Source: Gammaproteobacteria bacterium
GTDB lineage: Bacteria; Pseudomonadota; Gammaproteobacteria; Pseudomonadales; Azotimanducaceae
NCBI GenBank assembly: GCA_026706665.1
Contig: JAPOYI010000130.1
Location: forward strand, 1-42,343
Direction of reading: 5' to 3'
Length of the DNA stretch: 42,343 nt
Shown: in pieces, positions 27,444 to 34,876 of the stretch
How the letters are laid out: each line of letters begins with the position of its first letter
Position numbering within the stretch: position 1 is the stretch's first letter
The notes under the pieces: generated by a model
Seen by the model: only the letters and a program-made list of their open reading frames with translations
Database searches by the model: none
What the model was told of the DNA's origin: nothing
Program-made: the position numbers and the translations under genes

Positions 27444-27743
27444 TCACACCGGTGGCAGGGGTCTCAAAAGCTCCCGATCAATCAATCCTTGCAAATGGCT
27501 GGTCACGCTCGCCGCCAGTGCCCGATCCCGCAGGAAGATGCCCAGTTCAATGTTACGATCAAGGGCCGCGTCGGTCAGGTTGGCCGAAGTGACGAAGACC
27601 GCCTCGTTATCAGCGACGACGGCCTTGGCGTGAAGGACGGCGCCCGGGCCGTCGAGTTCGATTGATCTTGGATCGTAGTAGACACTCGGTCGCGTCGATC
27701 CGGGCCAGTCCACGCCCCAAAAGGCATCGGCGAAGCGGCGCAC
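27444..27743 (-). pseudogene. DrmC-like phospholipase D, C-terminal remnant
   Basis: Only about 100 residues remain of a protein normally near 240. The second catalytic HKD motif is intact: LHAKAVVADNEAVFVTSANL (His, Lys, Asp), followed by DAALDRNIELGIFLRD and a short tail. This pattern is typical of the PLD-like DrmC of DISARM and of related restriction-linked nucleases. The first HKD motif and N-terminal half are missing: just upstream (near 27745-27760) the DNA belongs to a plus-strand GNAT gene that has also lost its 5' end. No upstream start is seen beyond a GTG at 27743. Likely non-functional. Confidence 0.6.
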
Positions 27744-27760
27744 GAGACTGTCCGGCTTCG

Positions 27761-28183
27761 TACATCCGCCGACAAGCCTCGCAGGACGCCCGTCGCCGCG
27801 TCGCGCAGATCTTCGTCGCCACCGGCGAAACGCCCGAACGGATCTCGGGCTACTACGCGCTCAGCGCGGCAAGCTTCGAGAAAGACGACCTGCCGGCGGC
27901 GGTCGCCAGGCGCCTGCCCCATTATCCCGTGCCGGCGGCCGTCATCGGGCGGCTCGCCGTCGATCTTCGCAGCCAGGGCAGCGGGCTTGGCGAGGCGCTG
28001 CTGCTCGACGCGATCCGTCGAGTCGTTCGCGCGGGCGACACCATTGGCGTCTACGCCGTAGTGGTCGATGCCCTTCACGACCGCGCCCGTGCCTTCTACG
28101 AACGCTACGGCTTCACGCCCTTCCCTTCGGCGCCGTTGCGCCTGTTCCTCCCGCTTCGCACGTTCGAGCAACTCGGGCTGTAG
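27761..28183 (+). pseudogene. GNAT toxin-like acetyltransferase lacking its N-terminus
   Basis: The homologous part begins at SYIRRQASQDARRRVAQIFV, which in TacT/AtaT-type toxins lies about 30 residues into the protein. The acetyl-CoA motif RLAVDLRSQGSGLGEALLLD and the C-terminal ALHDRARAFYERYGF are intact. Such GNAT toxins acetylate charged tRNA and are paired with a ribbon-helix-helix antitoxin; none is present. The in-frame sequence before 27761 is low-quality Arg/Ser-rich translation that overlaps the DrmC-like remnant. An open frame from 27662 exists but its first 33 residues look accidental. Confidence 0.6.
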
Positions 28184-28279
28184 CGCGACGCTGCCTTGCC
28201 GAAAGCTGTGGCGCGGCGGTCAACTCGCGAAGTCGCGCCTGCCGGTCGTCGCCGACACGAGTCTCGTCTCCGACCCTGA

Positions 28280-28308
28280 TTGACTCCTTTCCTGCACCGG
28301 TAGATAGT
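28280..28308 (+). promoter_or_regulatory. Sigma70-type promoter for the SLATT-like gene
   Basis: TTGACT (28280-28285), a 17-base spacer and GATAGT (28303-28308). It lies 42 bases before the preferred ATG and is the best sigma70 match I found in the island, so the gene pair behind it is probably transcribed on its own. Confidence 0.5.
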
Positions 28309-28349
28309 CTCGGAGGAACGATTGGCGCGACCCTCGGGGGTTGCTTCCG

Positions 28350-28904
28350 ATGGCTGAACAACCATACGCCTACCTCGTGTCGGACCAGACTCGAAAAGAG
28401 GTCTGGGACAAGGCCTATAGTACGGAGTATGCCGAACGGTATTACCAGTTGCTGGGGAGTGAATTCCTGCGGCGACACCGCCTTTGTCAGTACCTCCTGA
28501 TCGGACTGGGCGGCGGAGCGGTCGTTCCCGCAGCGTTCGCCATGTTCTCTGGTCTGAGCGACCCCTGGATCGGTATCGCATTGGGCATTGTCGGGGTCTT
28601 GTTGGCCATCGTTTCGATCACCAATCTGGTCGGAGACTACGCCCGAAAGGCATCGGTGACGACATCTGTCGCGAGGACATGCGGGCGCGCGGGACGCGAG
28701 TACAGGGACTTGCTAAACGCGATAGACCTCAATCGGATCGAGGACCGCGAGGCGAGAACCCAACTGACGAGACTCGCAACACTGGTCGAAAACGAGACGT
28801 ACTCCACGGAAGCGTTCGGGATCGACGTGGACAACAAGGACAACAACAGCATGAGGGCGGAACGTGAAACCCGTGCGCATATGGAGAGCCTCTATGCCTC
28901 GTGA
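28350..28904 (+). CDS. Two-TM SLATT-like membrane protein, probable defence effector
   Basis: A 184-residue protein. About 45 charged residues with an aromatic helix (EVWDKAYSTEYAERYYQLLG) precede two close transmembrane helices (about 46-67 and 72-94). A long cytoplasmic helical region follows (ARKASVTTSVARTCGRAGREY to ENETYST). This order is that of SLATT domains, predicted pore-forming effectors associated with nucleotide-sensing and reverse-transcriptase defence systems. Sequence similarity is suggestive only. Start at ATG 28350; an upstream in-frame TTG at 28341 is possible. The stop overlaps the start region of a tiny polyproline ORF. It is intact while its neighbours are broken. Confidence 0.5.
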   Translation: MAEQPYAYLVSDQTRKEVWDKAYSTEYAERYYQLLGSEFLRRHRLCQYLLIGLGGGAVVPAAFAMFSGLSDPWIGIALGIVGVLLAIVSITNLVGDYARKASVTTSVARTCGRAGREYRDLLNAIDLNRIEDREARTQLTRLATLVENETYSTEAFGIDVDNKDNNSMRAERETRAHMESLYAS

Positions 28905-29004
28905 CATACGGGACAACCAACGACCGCCGCCCCCAAAACCACCACCGCCGCCGCCATCACGACCCGCACCGCCACCTCCGCCGACGAAGCCACCAAAGAG
29001 ATAG
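28894..29004 (+). CDS. 36-residue polyproline mini-protein overlapping the SLATT-like gene
   Basis: ATG at 28894 lies inside the last codons of the SLATT-like gene (11-base overlap) with GGAGAG 7-12 bases upstream. The product begins MPRDIRDNQR and then is nearly all proline with Lys/Arg (PPPPKPPPPPPSRPAPPPPP, ending TKPPKR), giving 20 prolines in 36 residues. No membrane segment or known domain. The overlap and ribosome-binding site suggest translational coupling and a stoichiometric partner of the membrane protein. It may be a real small protein or a chance frame in GC-rich DNA; the coordinated start signal favours the former. Confidence 0.45.
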   Translation: MPRDIRDNQRPPPPKPPPPPPSRPAPPPPPTKPPKR

Positions 29005-29013
29005 CAGGCGGGC

Positions 29014-29200
29014 TCAGTCCGCGCCGTCATCAACGTCTCGGACCCCGCCCGACGTTCGACTGCCGCGCGCGTGTTTCGACCCAGCCAAACGCTCCTCTTC
29101 GGCTGCCCGGTCCGCGTTCAGTTCCAGGAGCCGCGCGAGGACTTCGTCGCGCAAGTCGCGGGGATGTCGCGCCAGCCGTACTCGAGTTGGCCAACAAGGA
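29014..29200 (-). pseudogene. DNA methyltransferase C-terminal tail with a frameshift
   Basis: Read on the minus strand, REVLVGQLEYGWRDIP is followed, after shifting by one base, by DLRDEVLARLLELNADRAAEE and a short tail ending at the TGA at 29014-29016. The combined reading resembles the C-terminus of Eco57I/PglX-like N6-adenine methyltransferases (WRDIP...VLARLLELN.ERAAEE). A single missing C near 29160 would explain the shift. Nothing of the catalytic domain remains. Given the order of the neighbours it could be the end of DISARM drmMI. Weak evidence because it is short. Confidence 0.35.
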
Positions 29201-29202
29201 CC

Positions 29203-29908
29203 TCACGCTTGAACTCGTGCCCGCAGCCGCGCCTCGATCCGAGTGTATAGCTGGGGCTGTACCGCAGCGCGGTCACCGAGCAACACGGCAAGCGCATAGG
29301 GTTCACGCCCTGTTGAGAGTAGTTCGCCCCAAGGCGGGTCATTGCGGGTGACGACGACGAACCAGGGCTTCTCGGCAACAGCCGCAGATGGTCGAGTGAA
29401 TGACCATGTAGAAGCTTGCACAGTACCTTTCGATCTCAGCGTCTCCGAGGTCGTAAAGCGCGATCGCCCCCACAAACGTGCCGTGGCCATGATCGTCAGC
29501 CGCCGGAACACCGGCGAGGAAGCTCTGGGAGTCTCCAACCGCAGTCGCCAACAGCGGATGTCCCGCCACAATTCCAGTATCGAGCACCGCCACTGACGGC
29601 GCGTTCTCGGGAGGATTAGGCGCCGGATTAAGTCGCTGCACATCCGTGTAGATAAGGGTTGGCTCGAGGCCAACCTGAGGCGGTAGATCAACCGTGCGGG
29701 CATCACGGTACTGCAACAGTTCCTCGGCGAGACTGTGGAAGCAACGGACACGATAGAGCGTCAGGTAGGGCTTTCTGACCGCATCGACCACTTCACCGCC
29801 ATGCTCTCCCACCCAAGTCTCGAACGCGGCACGGACCGCCTCGTTTCCCTGCGCGAGCGGCCAAAGTTCCACATCGAGAACAAACGGTTCGTTCTCCGGA
29901 GTGGCCAT
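29203..29908 (-). pseudogene. S8 subtilase with internal deletion
   Basis: The N-terminal part (29908 to about 29440) reads VLDVELWPLAQG, then SVAVLDTGIVAGHPLL with catalytic Asp110 and DDHGHGTFVGAIAL with His142. Near DLGDAEIERY the frame changes, and the downstream frame gives SKGTVQAS, PWFVVVTRNDPPWGE and EPYALAVLLGDRA, ending ARLRARVQA at the TGA at 29203-29205; this is the C-terminus of the same protease family. The segment with the catalytic Ser (GTSxAAP) is missing, so a deletion of several hundred bases joins the halves out of frame. The 5' end is fused into the drmD-like gene. Such subtilases occur in defence islands with an AAA ATPase. Confidence 0.6.
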
Positions 29909-30791
29909 TGTGGGGCGTGGCCGACAGGAAGAGGCGGTGCTCGAATCGGGCCGAGAGATCGCGCACGGCCCGCGTGAATCTGGTTTCTATGCCGTAACGC
30001 CCGCCAGAAGACGGCGCGGCATGGTGTGCTTCGTCAAGGATCAGCATGCCGCCGGGAAGCAAAGGTCCCAACCACTCACGCATCGGATCAGCATAGGTCG
30101 GGTCGATCAGAAGGTTGTGAGAGACAAGGAAACGGCTGTGGGTGCGCCAGGGATTGACGCCGAACCCTCGCTCGCGGCGCATTCGCGACACATAGGCGCG
30201 ATCGAGAATCTCGAAGATCAGCCCGAAGCGCTCCTCCAGTTCTCCCTTCCATTGTTCGAGCACTGATGGAGGCGCGGCAACCACAATGACCTTGGCCTTG
30301 CGACGCAGCAGCAGTTCGCGCGCGATCAAACCCGCCTCAATGGTTTTGCCGAGTCCGGTGTCGTCGGCGATGAACAGATTGACGCGGGGCAACCGCAGCG
30401 CCTTGCGCAGCGGTTCCATCTGGTAGGCGTCGATGGTGATGCCGGCGCGAAACGGCGCCTGGAACAGGCCCGGATCTGTCGCCGTCGAGCAGTTCCATCG
30501 CAACGTGTTGTAGAACGCGGCGAACCACCGTGGCGAATCGAAACCCTTGGCGGCGAGATCGTTCCACCCCTCGTCCTCCAGAATCCGGCGGTCGAGTTCG
30601 TAGTCCCAGAATACGGTCAGCGATTGCCCCTGCGCGTCGTCGTCGGCGCATGCGAGTTCGACCTGGGGTGACTCGCCGGGACCCGCCGCTACAACGTCCT
30701 CTACCAGCCAGCGACGTGAACGGACCTGGACGAGTTGTCCGATTTTCGGCGGGCGTTCTGGAAGACGCTCTGCAGGTGCGGCGACGTTCAT
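29793..30791 (-). pseudogene. DrmD-like SNF2 helicase, N-terminal third only
   Basis: ATG at 30789-30791 overlaps the preceding gene as ATGA. The product begins with the DrmD-like lead-in PKIGQLVQVRSRRWLVEDVV, then helicase motifs: I (ADDTGLGKTIEAG), Ia region (VIVVAAPPSVLEQW), II (LILDEAHHAAP) and III (LFLSATPHNGHS). RERGFGVNPWRTHSRFLVSH between them is characteristic of the DISARM helicase DrmD. Homology stops at GHS near 29905, where the DNA becomes the subtilase fragment; the frame then runs through 35 unrelated residues to a stop at 29793. DrmD proteins are about 900-1000 residues, so two thirds are lost, including the second RecA-like domain. Confidence 0.7.
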
Positions 30792-31192
30792 GGATCGGCG
30801 AGGAGCATGACCAGGGCCACGGCGAGGACGAGGGCGCCGTAGAACAGGATGAGCGTAACGGACAGGGTTGCGCCAAGCCATGTTCGCGCCCGACCGGTTC
30901 GGAATGCACGAGAGTCCATCGAGAAGTCGATTGAGTCGAGGTTCAGGGATCGAACGTGGTCGTACAGCGCGCGGAACAGGCGTTCCTGCCAGAGAAAGTA
31001 ACCGTCCAGTCCCCAGAAAACGATGACCACAGCGAACCCGATCAGAGCGAACTCGACTCGCCCTTCCCTCGCCAGGAGGACGAACAAGGCGGCGATCAGG
31101 ACCACGCTCCACCCCTTTACGCGGAACGAGTCGGTGGCGAGGCGGTTGATGACGCCCTGGATGAACTCCAGGTGCTTGAGTTTCGCTTCCAT
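30788..31192 (-). CDS. Small conserved-looking membrane protein coupled to drmD remnant
   Basis: A 134-residue protein from the ATG at 31190-31192 (GGGGAAC upstream). It starts MEAKLKHLEFIQGVINRLAT, then transmembrane segments at about 25-41, 47-66 and 109-131, with a conserved-looking loop FWGLDGYFLWQERLFRALYD between. It resembles a family of small membrane proteins I recall from defence islands, sometimes named RipA-like; I am not sure of the name. Its TGA overlaps the drmD ATG, so it was the first gene of that operon. It appears undamaged. In-frame sequence upstream of 31192 is open to 31417 but not protein-like. Confidence 0.55.
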   Translation of the reverse strand: MEAKLKHLEFIQGVINRLATDSFRVKGWSVVLIAALFVLLAREGRVEFALIGFAVVIVFWGLDGYFLWQERLFRALYDHVRSLNLDSIDFSMDSRAFRTGRARTWLGATLSVTLILFYGALVLAVALVMLLADP

Positions 31193-31310
31193 CGGCACAG
31201 TTCCCCGAAAACCGACCGCTCCGTGTCGTCCCCCTGCATTCTCACTGCTTTTCTCGGCGAATGACACCCATGTACCATTTCGCCATTGATATCGCGGGGA
31301 CGGGAGAGCC

Positions 31311-32534
31311 ATGGCGACAGTGAACAGGGAAGCGGCGGCGAGGGCGGGACTCAACGCGGAGCGCCTGCAGCGCGTTGCCGACCACCTCGAACACGACCAC
31401 GTCGAACCGCAGCACATCGCGGGCTGCCAGCTCGCCGTCGCGCGGCGCGGCGAGCTTGCCTGCTTCGCGTCATTCGGTCACATGGACCTCGAGCGCGGGC
31501 GGGCCATGGCCGACGACACCCTGTTCCGCATCCACTCCATGACGAAGCCGATCACTTCGGTGGCGCTGATGCAGCTCTGGGAACGGGGCATGTTTCAACT
31601 GAACGACCCCGTCCACAGCGTGATCCCCGCCTGGCGGGGGCAGGAGGTCTACGTCTCGGGAGACGACGAGAACATGATCACGCGTCCCGCCAGGCGTCCG
31701 ATGACTTTCCGCCACATCCTCGGCCACACCGCCGGGCTTTCGTACGGCGGATCCGATCATCCGGTGGACAAGGCCTACCAGCGCGCCGGAGCCCGGCGTG
31801 GCCCCGGCGAGACATTGCAGAGTTTCGTCGACAAGCTTGCCGGCGTTCCCCTTTACTACGACCCGGGCGAGCGGTGGCACTATTCCTGCGCCACGGACGT
31901 CTGCGGCTACCTGGTGGAGGCATTGTCCGGCATGCCGCTGGATCGCTACTTCGAGGAGCACATCTTCGCACCCCTCGGCATGCCCGACACCAGCTTCAGC
32001 GTCCCGGAATCGAAGGCAGGCAGGCTGTCCGCAAGCTACCAGTGGCAACCCGGCGGCGCGCTGAAGGTCCTCGACGATCCTCAGACAAGCGCCTTGCGCA
32101 CCCATCCCACGTTCTTCTCCGGCGGCGGCGGGCTGATAAGCGCTACCCACGACTACCTGCGCTTCTGCGAGATGTTGTGCCGGGGCGGGGAACTGGACGG
32201 CGCGCGCATCCTGGGTCCTCGCACACTTCGGCTGATGACCCGGAATCACCTGGCGAATGGCTGCGACATGACCGAAATTGCGGTGGGGAGGTTTGCCGAG
32301 ACGCCTTACGCGGGCGTCGGCTTCGGCCTCGGTTTCGCCATGTCGCTGGACGTGGCCGGGACAGGCGGCCCCAGCGCCAGCGACTTCTACTGGGGCGGCG
32401 CCGCGTCCACCATCATGTGGGTGGATCCGGTCGAGCGGTTGTCCGTCGTGTTCATGACCCAGCTCATGCCCTACGGCGTCTTCAACTTCCGGGGAGAACT
32501 CAAGAACATGATCTACGCCGCGATCGAGGACTGA
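31311..32534 (+). CDS. Serine hydrolase of the class C beta-lactamase/EstB family
   Basis: A 407-residue enzyme without a signal peptide, so probably cytoplasmic. The nucleophile motif Ser-x-x-Lys is HSMTK (Ser76, Lys79); the catalytic Tyr is in RWHYSCATDVCG (Tyr191); the third motif region is near FYWGGAASTIMWVDP. Conserved family blocks include LFRIHSMTKPITSVALMQL, FRHILGHTAGLSYG and YFEEHIFAPLGMPDTSF. Members act as esterases, peptidases or lactonases rather than true beta-lactamases. A second, secreted member lies at 33523 in the same direction. The 118 bases before it contain no gene. Confidence 0.88.
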   Translation: MATVNREAAARAGLNAERLQRVADHLEHDHVEPQHIAGCQLAVARRGELACFASFGHMDLERGRAMADDTLFRIHSMTKPITSVALMQLWERGMFQLNDPVHSVIPAWRGQEVYVSGDDENMITRPARRPMTFRHILGHTAGLSYGGSDHPVDKAYQRAGARRGPGETLQSFVDKLAGVPLYYDPGERWHYSCATDVCGYLVEALSGMPLDRYFEEHIFAPLGMPDTSFSVPESKAGRLSASYQWQPGGALKVLDDPQTSALRTHPTFFSGGGGLISATHDYLRFCEMLCRGGELDGARILGPRTLRLMTRNHLANGCDMTEIAVGRFAETPYAGVGFGLGFAMSLDVAGTGGPSASDFYWGGAASTIMWVDPVERLSVVFMTQLMPYGVFNFRGELKNMIYAAIED

Positions 32535-32579
32535 CGCAGGCGCATTCGCTACAACATGGCCGAACCGCAGGGAGCAAGC

Positions 32580-33206
32580 ATGGCAACCGAAATGGGAATC
32601 TTCGAGACGATCTACAACTGCCGCGCGATGCGGCGGCTCAAGCCGGACCCGGTGCCGGAGAACCTGCTGCTCAAGCTGATCGACGCCGCCAACCAGGCGC
32701 CGACCGGTTCCAACCAGCAAGGCGCTCGGTGGATCGTCGTCCGGGATGCCGAACAGCGATCAAGACTGGCCGCCCTGAACAAGACGGCCGCGACGCGGTA
32801 TATCGGCGTGCGCAGGGAAGAAGAACCTCCGGACGAGAAAAGGGAGCGCCTGCTGGCCGCCGTGCGCTGGCAGGCCGAGCACATGCAGGACATTCCGGCG
32901 CTCGTCATCGCCTGCTACCGGTTTGGTGAGTCGGTCGTCGATAACCCCCAGGCCGGCGCCAGGGGCGGCGGCTCGATTTGGCCGGCGGTACAGAACCTGC
33001 TGCTGGCTGCCCGGGCGCTGGGACTGGGCGCGACGCCGACCACGCTGGGCCTGTCGGACCGCGCGGCGGTGCGCGAAGTGCTCCATCTACCGGACGACAT
33101 GGCGCCTTTCTGCCTCATTCCGGTCGGCTATCCGTCCGGGAACTTCGGGCCGGTCACGCGTCTGCCCGCGGAAGAAACCATGTGCTGGGACCGCTGGGAG
33201 GAATAG
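32580..33206 (+). CDS. Nitroreductase-family flavoprotein
   Basis: A 208-residue FMN-dependent oxidoreductase of the nitroreductase fold. Blocks are FETIYNCRAMRRLKPDPVPENLLLKLIDAAN (FMN phosphate-binding Arg pair), APTGSNQQGARWIVV, and the second flavin site GSIWPAVQNLLLAARALGLGATPTT, then APFCLIPVGYPSGNFGPVTR. Proteins of this subgroup often act on aromatic or quinone-like substrates; substrate unknown. I chose ATG at 32580, which has AGGGAG with good spacing; the earlier in-frame ATG at 32556 lacks a ribosome-binding site. It follows the hydrolase gene by 45 bases, likely one transcript. Confidence 0.85.
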   Translation: MATEMGIFETIYNCRAMRRLKPDPVPENLLLKLIDAANQAPTGSNQQGARWIVVRDAEQRSRLAALNKTAATRYIGVRREEEPPDEKRERLLAAVRWQAEHMQDIPALVIACYRFGESVVDNPQAGARGGGSIWPAVQNLLLAARALGLGATPTTLGLSDRAAVREVLHLPDDMAPFCLIPVGYPSGNFGPVTRLPAEETMCWDRWEE

Positions 33207-33522
33207 CCGTCCCGACGCCAGCCCCCTGTCCGCGAGGCGGCGTCGATACGGACTCTTGCCGATAGAACACGTCGTTGACGAACGCTCCGGCGCGCCTTCT
33301 AGACGACGGATGGCGAATCTGACCATTGGCTGGCGAAATTCACCGACCTGCAACAGTCTCCCTTGACGATCTCCCTGCCGATGGCGCCCTGGGCGCCGCC
33401 GTTCAAACTCGGCCGGATAGCAGAAAACAGGACGGTGCGTCCCAAAGGGGGAGCTATGATGTTGCGGCTACCCCGTCACGCGTTTGCCGGCCGTGACGGC
33501 AATTCTGCGGAGATCCGATCCC
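33207..33522. other. Intergenic region before the second serine hydrolase
   Basis: A 316-base stretch without a convincing gene. It contains a small hairpin GGACG/CGTCC near 33430-33442 and, close to its end, the inverted repeat listed separately. TATGAT at 33455-33460 could be a -10 element but no matching -35 is evident. Confidence 0.4.
33473..33499 (+). promoter_or_regulatory. 8-bp inverted repeat upstream of the serine hydrolase gene
   Basis: CCGTCACG (33473-33480) and CGTGACGG (33492-33499) are perfect arms separated by 11 bases, 23 bases before the ATG at 33523. Position between a possible -10 and the start codon fits a repressor operator or a leader hairpin. Confidence 0.45.
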
Positions 33523-34755
33523 ATGCCACGTAACCGTATCGCGCAATATCGCGTCTCGCTCATCGCACTCTGTGCGCTTGCCCTGCCGGCCCTCGCGGGC
33601 GTGTCTTCCGATCGCCTGGCACGGGTTGATGAATTTCTCGACACCTGCGTCGACGAGCGGAAGATCCCGGGGGCGGTGCTGCAGATCACCCACGACGGTC
33701 GTACTGTCTACCACCGCGCCGCCGGGTTCCGGGACCGCGAGGCGAAAGCGCCCATGCGGCCCGACACCATTTTCCGCATCGCCTCCATGTCGAAGGCGGT
33801 GGTCAGCACAGCCGTCCTGATGCTGCAGGAACGCGGCGCGCTGCTCGTCACGCAGCCGGCGGGCGATTTTCTGCCCGAGTACGCCGCCACCCGCGTCGCG
33901 ATCGCCGGAGACGATGGGCGCTACGAAGTCGTCGACGCCGCGCGCCCGATCACGATTCGGGACCTTCTGACCCACACCGCCGGGGTCGGGTACGGGGATG
34001 GGCCCGCCGCCGAGCAATGGCAGACCGCCGGCATCCAGCACTGGTACTTCGGACACCGCGACGAACCCATCCGCGAGACCGTCCGCCGGATCGGTGGACT
34101 GCCCATGGACGCGCATCCCGGAGAACGTTGGGTTTACGGCTACAACACCGACATTCTCGGGGCGATCGTCGAAGTCGCGAGCGGCACACCGCTCGACCGA
34201 TACCTCGAGGCCGAGATCTTCGCCCCGCTCGGCATGACGGACACGTCGTTCTACCTGCCGCCGGCCAAGGCCGACCGCCTGGCCGTCGTGTATTCGCGCA
34301 CACCGGAAGGCGACCTTGTGCTCCCGGACGCGAGTACGCCGTTCCACGGCCAGGGCCACTACATCGCCGGGCCGCGGCGAAGCTTCTCGGGGGGCGCCGG
34401 CCTGCTCTCCACCACCGCCGACTACACGCGATTCCTGGAGGCGATCCGGAACGGCGGGGGACCGATCCTCTCCCGCAAGTCCGTCGAACTGATGACCACC
34501 GACATCCTGGGCGACATCGCGAAGACCTTTCCCGGTGGCGGTTTCGGCCTGGGTTTCGGGACCGTCTCGAATCCCGGATCGCGGGGACTGCCCGGGACAG
34601 CGGGCGAGTACTATTGGGGCGGCGCCTACCACACCTCGTACTGGGTAGACCCCGTCGAGAAGCTGACCGTCGTCTACATGGCGCAGGTCATTCCCGCCCC
34701 CGGGTTGAACGACTTCGACAAGATCAGGGCACTGGTATACCAGGCGGTTGACTGA
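33523..34755 (+). CDS. Exported serine hydrolase, beta-lactamase fold
   Basis: A 410-residue paralogue-like relative of the 31311 gene, but exported: MPRNRIAQYR followed by VSLIALCALALPALAG is a signal peptide, with probable cleavage after ALAG. The Ser-x-x-Lys motif is ASMSK (Ser88, Lys91), the Tyr motif ERWVYGYNTD (Tyr205 or 207), and the C-terminal block YYWGGAYHTSYWVDPVEKL. The ATG at 33523 is the start that gives the signal peptide; the open frame from 33484 does not. Likely a periplasmic esterase or transpeptidase-like enzyme. Confidence 0.88.
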   Translation: MPRNRIAQYRVSLIALCALALPALAGVSSDRLARVDEFLDTCVDERKIPGAVLQITHDGRTVYHRAAGFRDREAKAPMRPDTIFRIASMSKAVVSTAVLMLQERGALLVTQPAGDFLPEYAATRVAIAGDDGRYEVVDAARPITIRDLLTHTAGVGYGDGPAAEQWQTAGIQHWYFGHRDEPIRETVRRIGGLPMDAHPGERWVYGYNTDILGAIVEVASGTPLDRYLEAEIFAPLGMTDTSFYLPPAKADRLAVVYSRTPEGDLVLPDASTPFHGQGHYIAGPRRSFSGGAGLLSTTADYTRFLEAIRNGGGPILSRKSVELMTTDILGDIAKTFPGGGFGLGFGTVSNPGSRGLPGTAGEYYWGGAYHTSYWVDPVEKLTVVYMAQVIPAPGLNDFDKIRALVYQAVD

Positions 34756-34876
34756 TCCCGCGGAGTCGGGGGTGGTGCGCGGAACGCGTGATAGAGTCGG
34801 GGCGGCGTACGAGACGGTCCGGGTGAACCTGGCGACATCCCGTTCGTGACCGACCCCCGCAAGACCGGAGCCACTC

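Noticed and set aside
27662-28183. GNAT toxin as an intact gene
   Set aside because: The first 33 residues are low-complexity and overlap the DrmC-like remnant; the conserved N-terminal block of the family is absent.
31311-34755. True beta-lactamase resistance genes
   Set aside because: The motifs and lengths fit the broad EstB/serine hydrolase family; resistance cannot be claimed from the fold.
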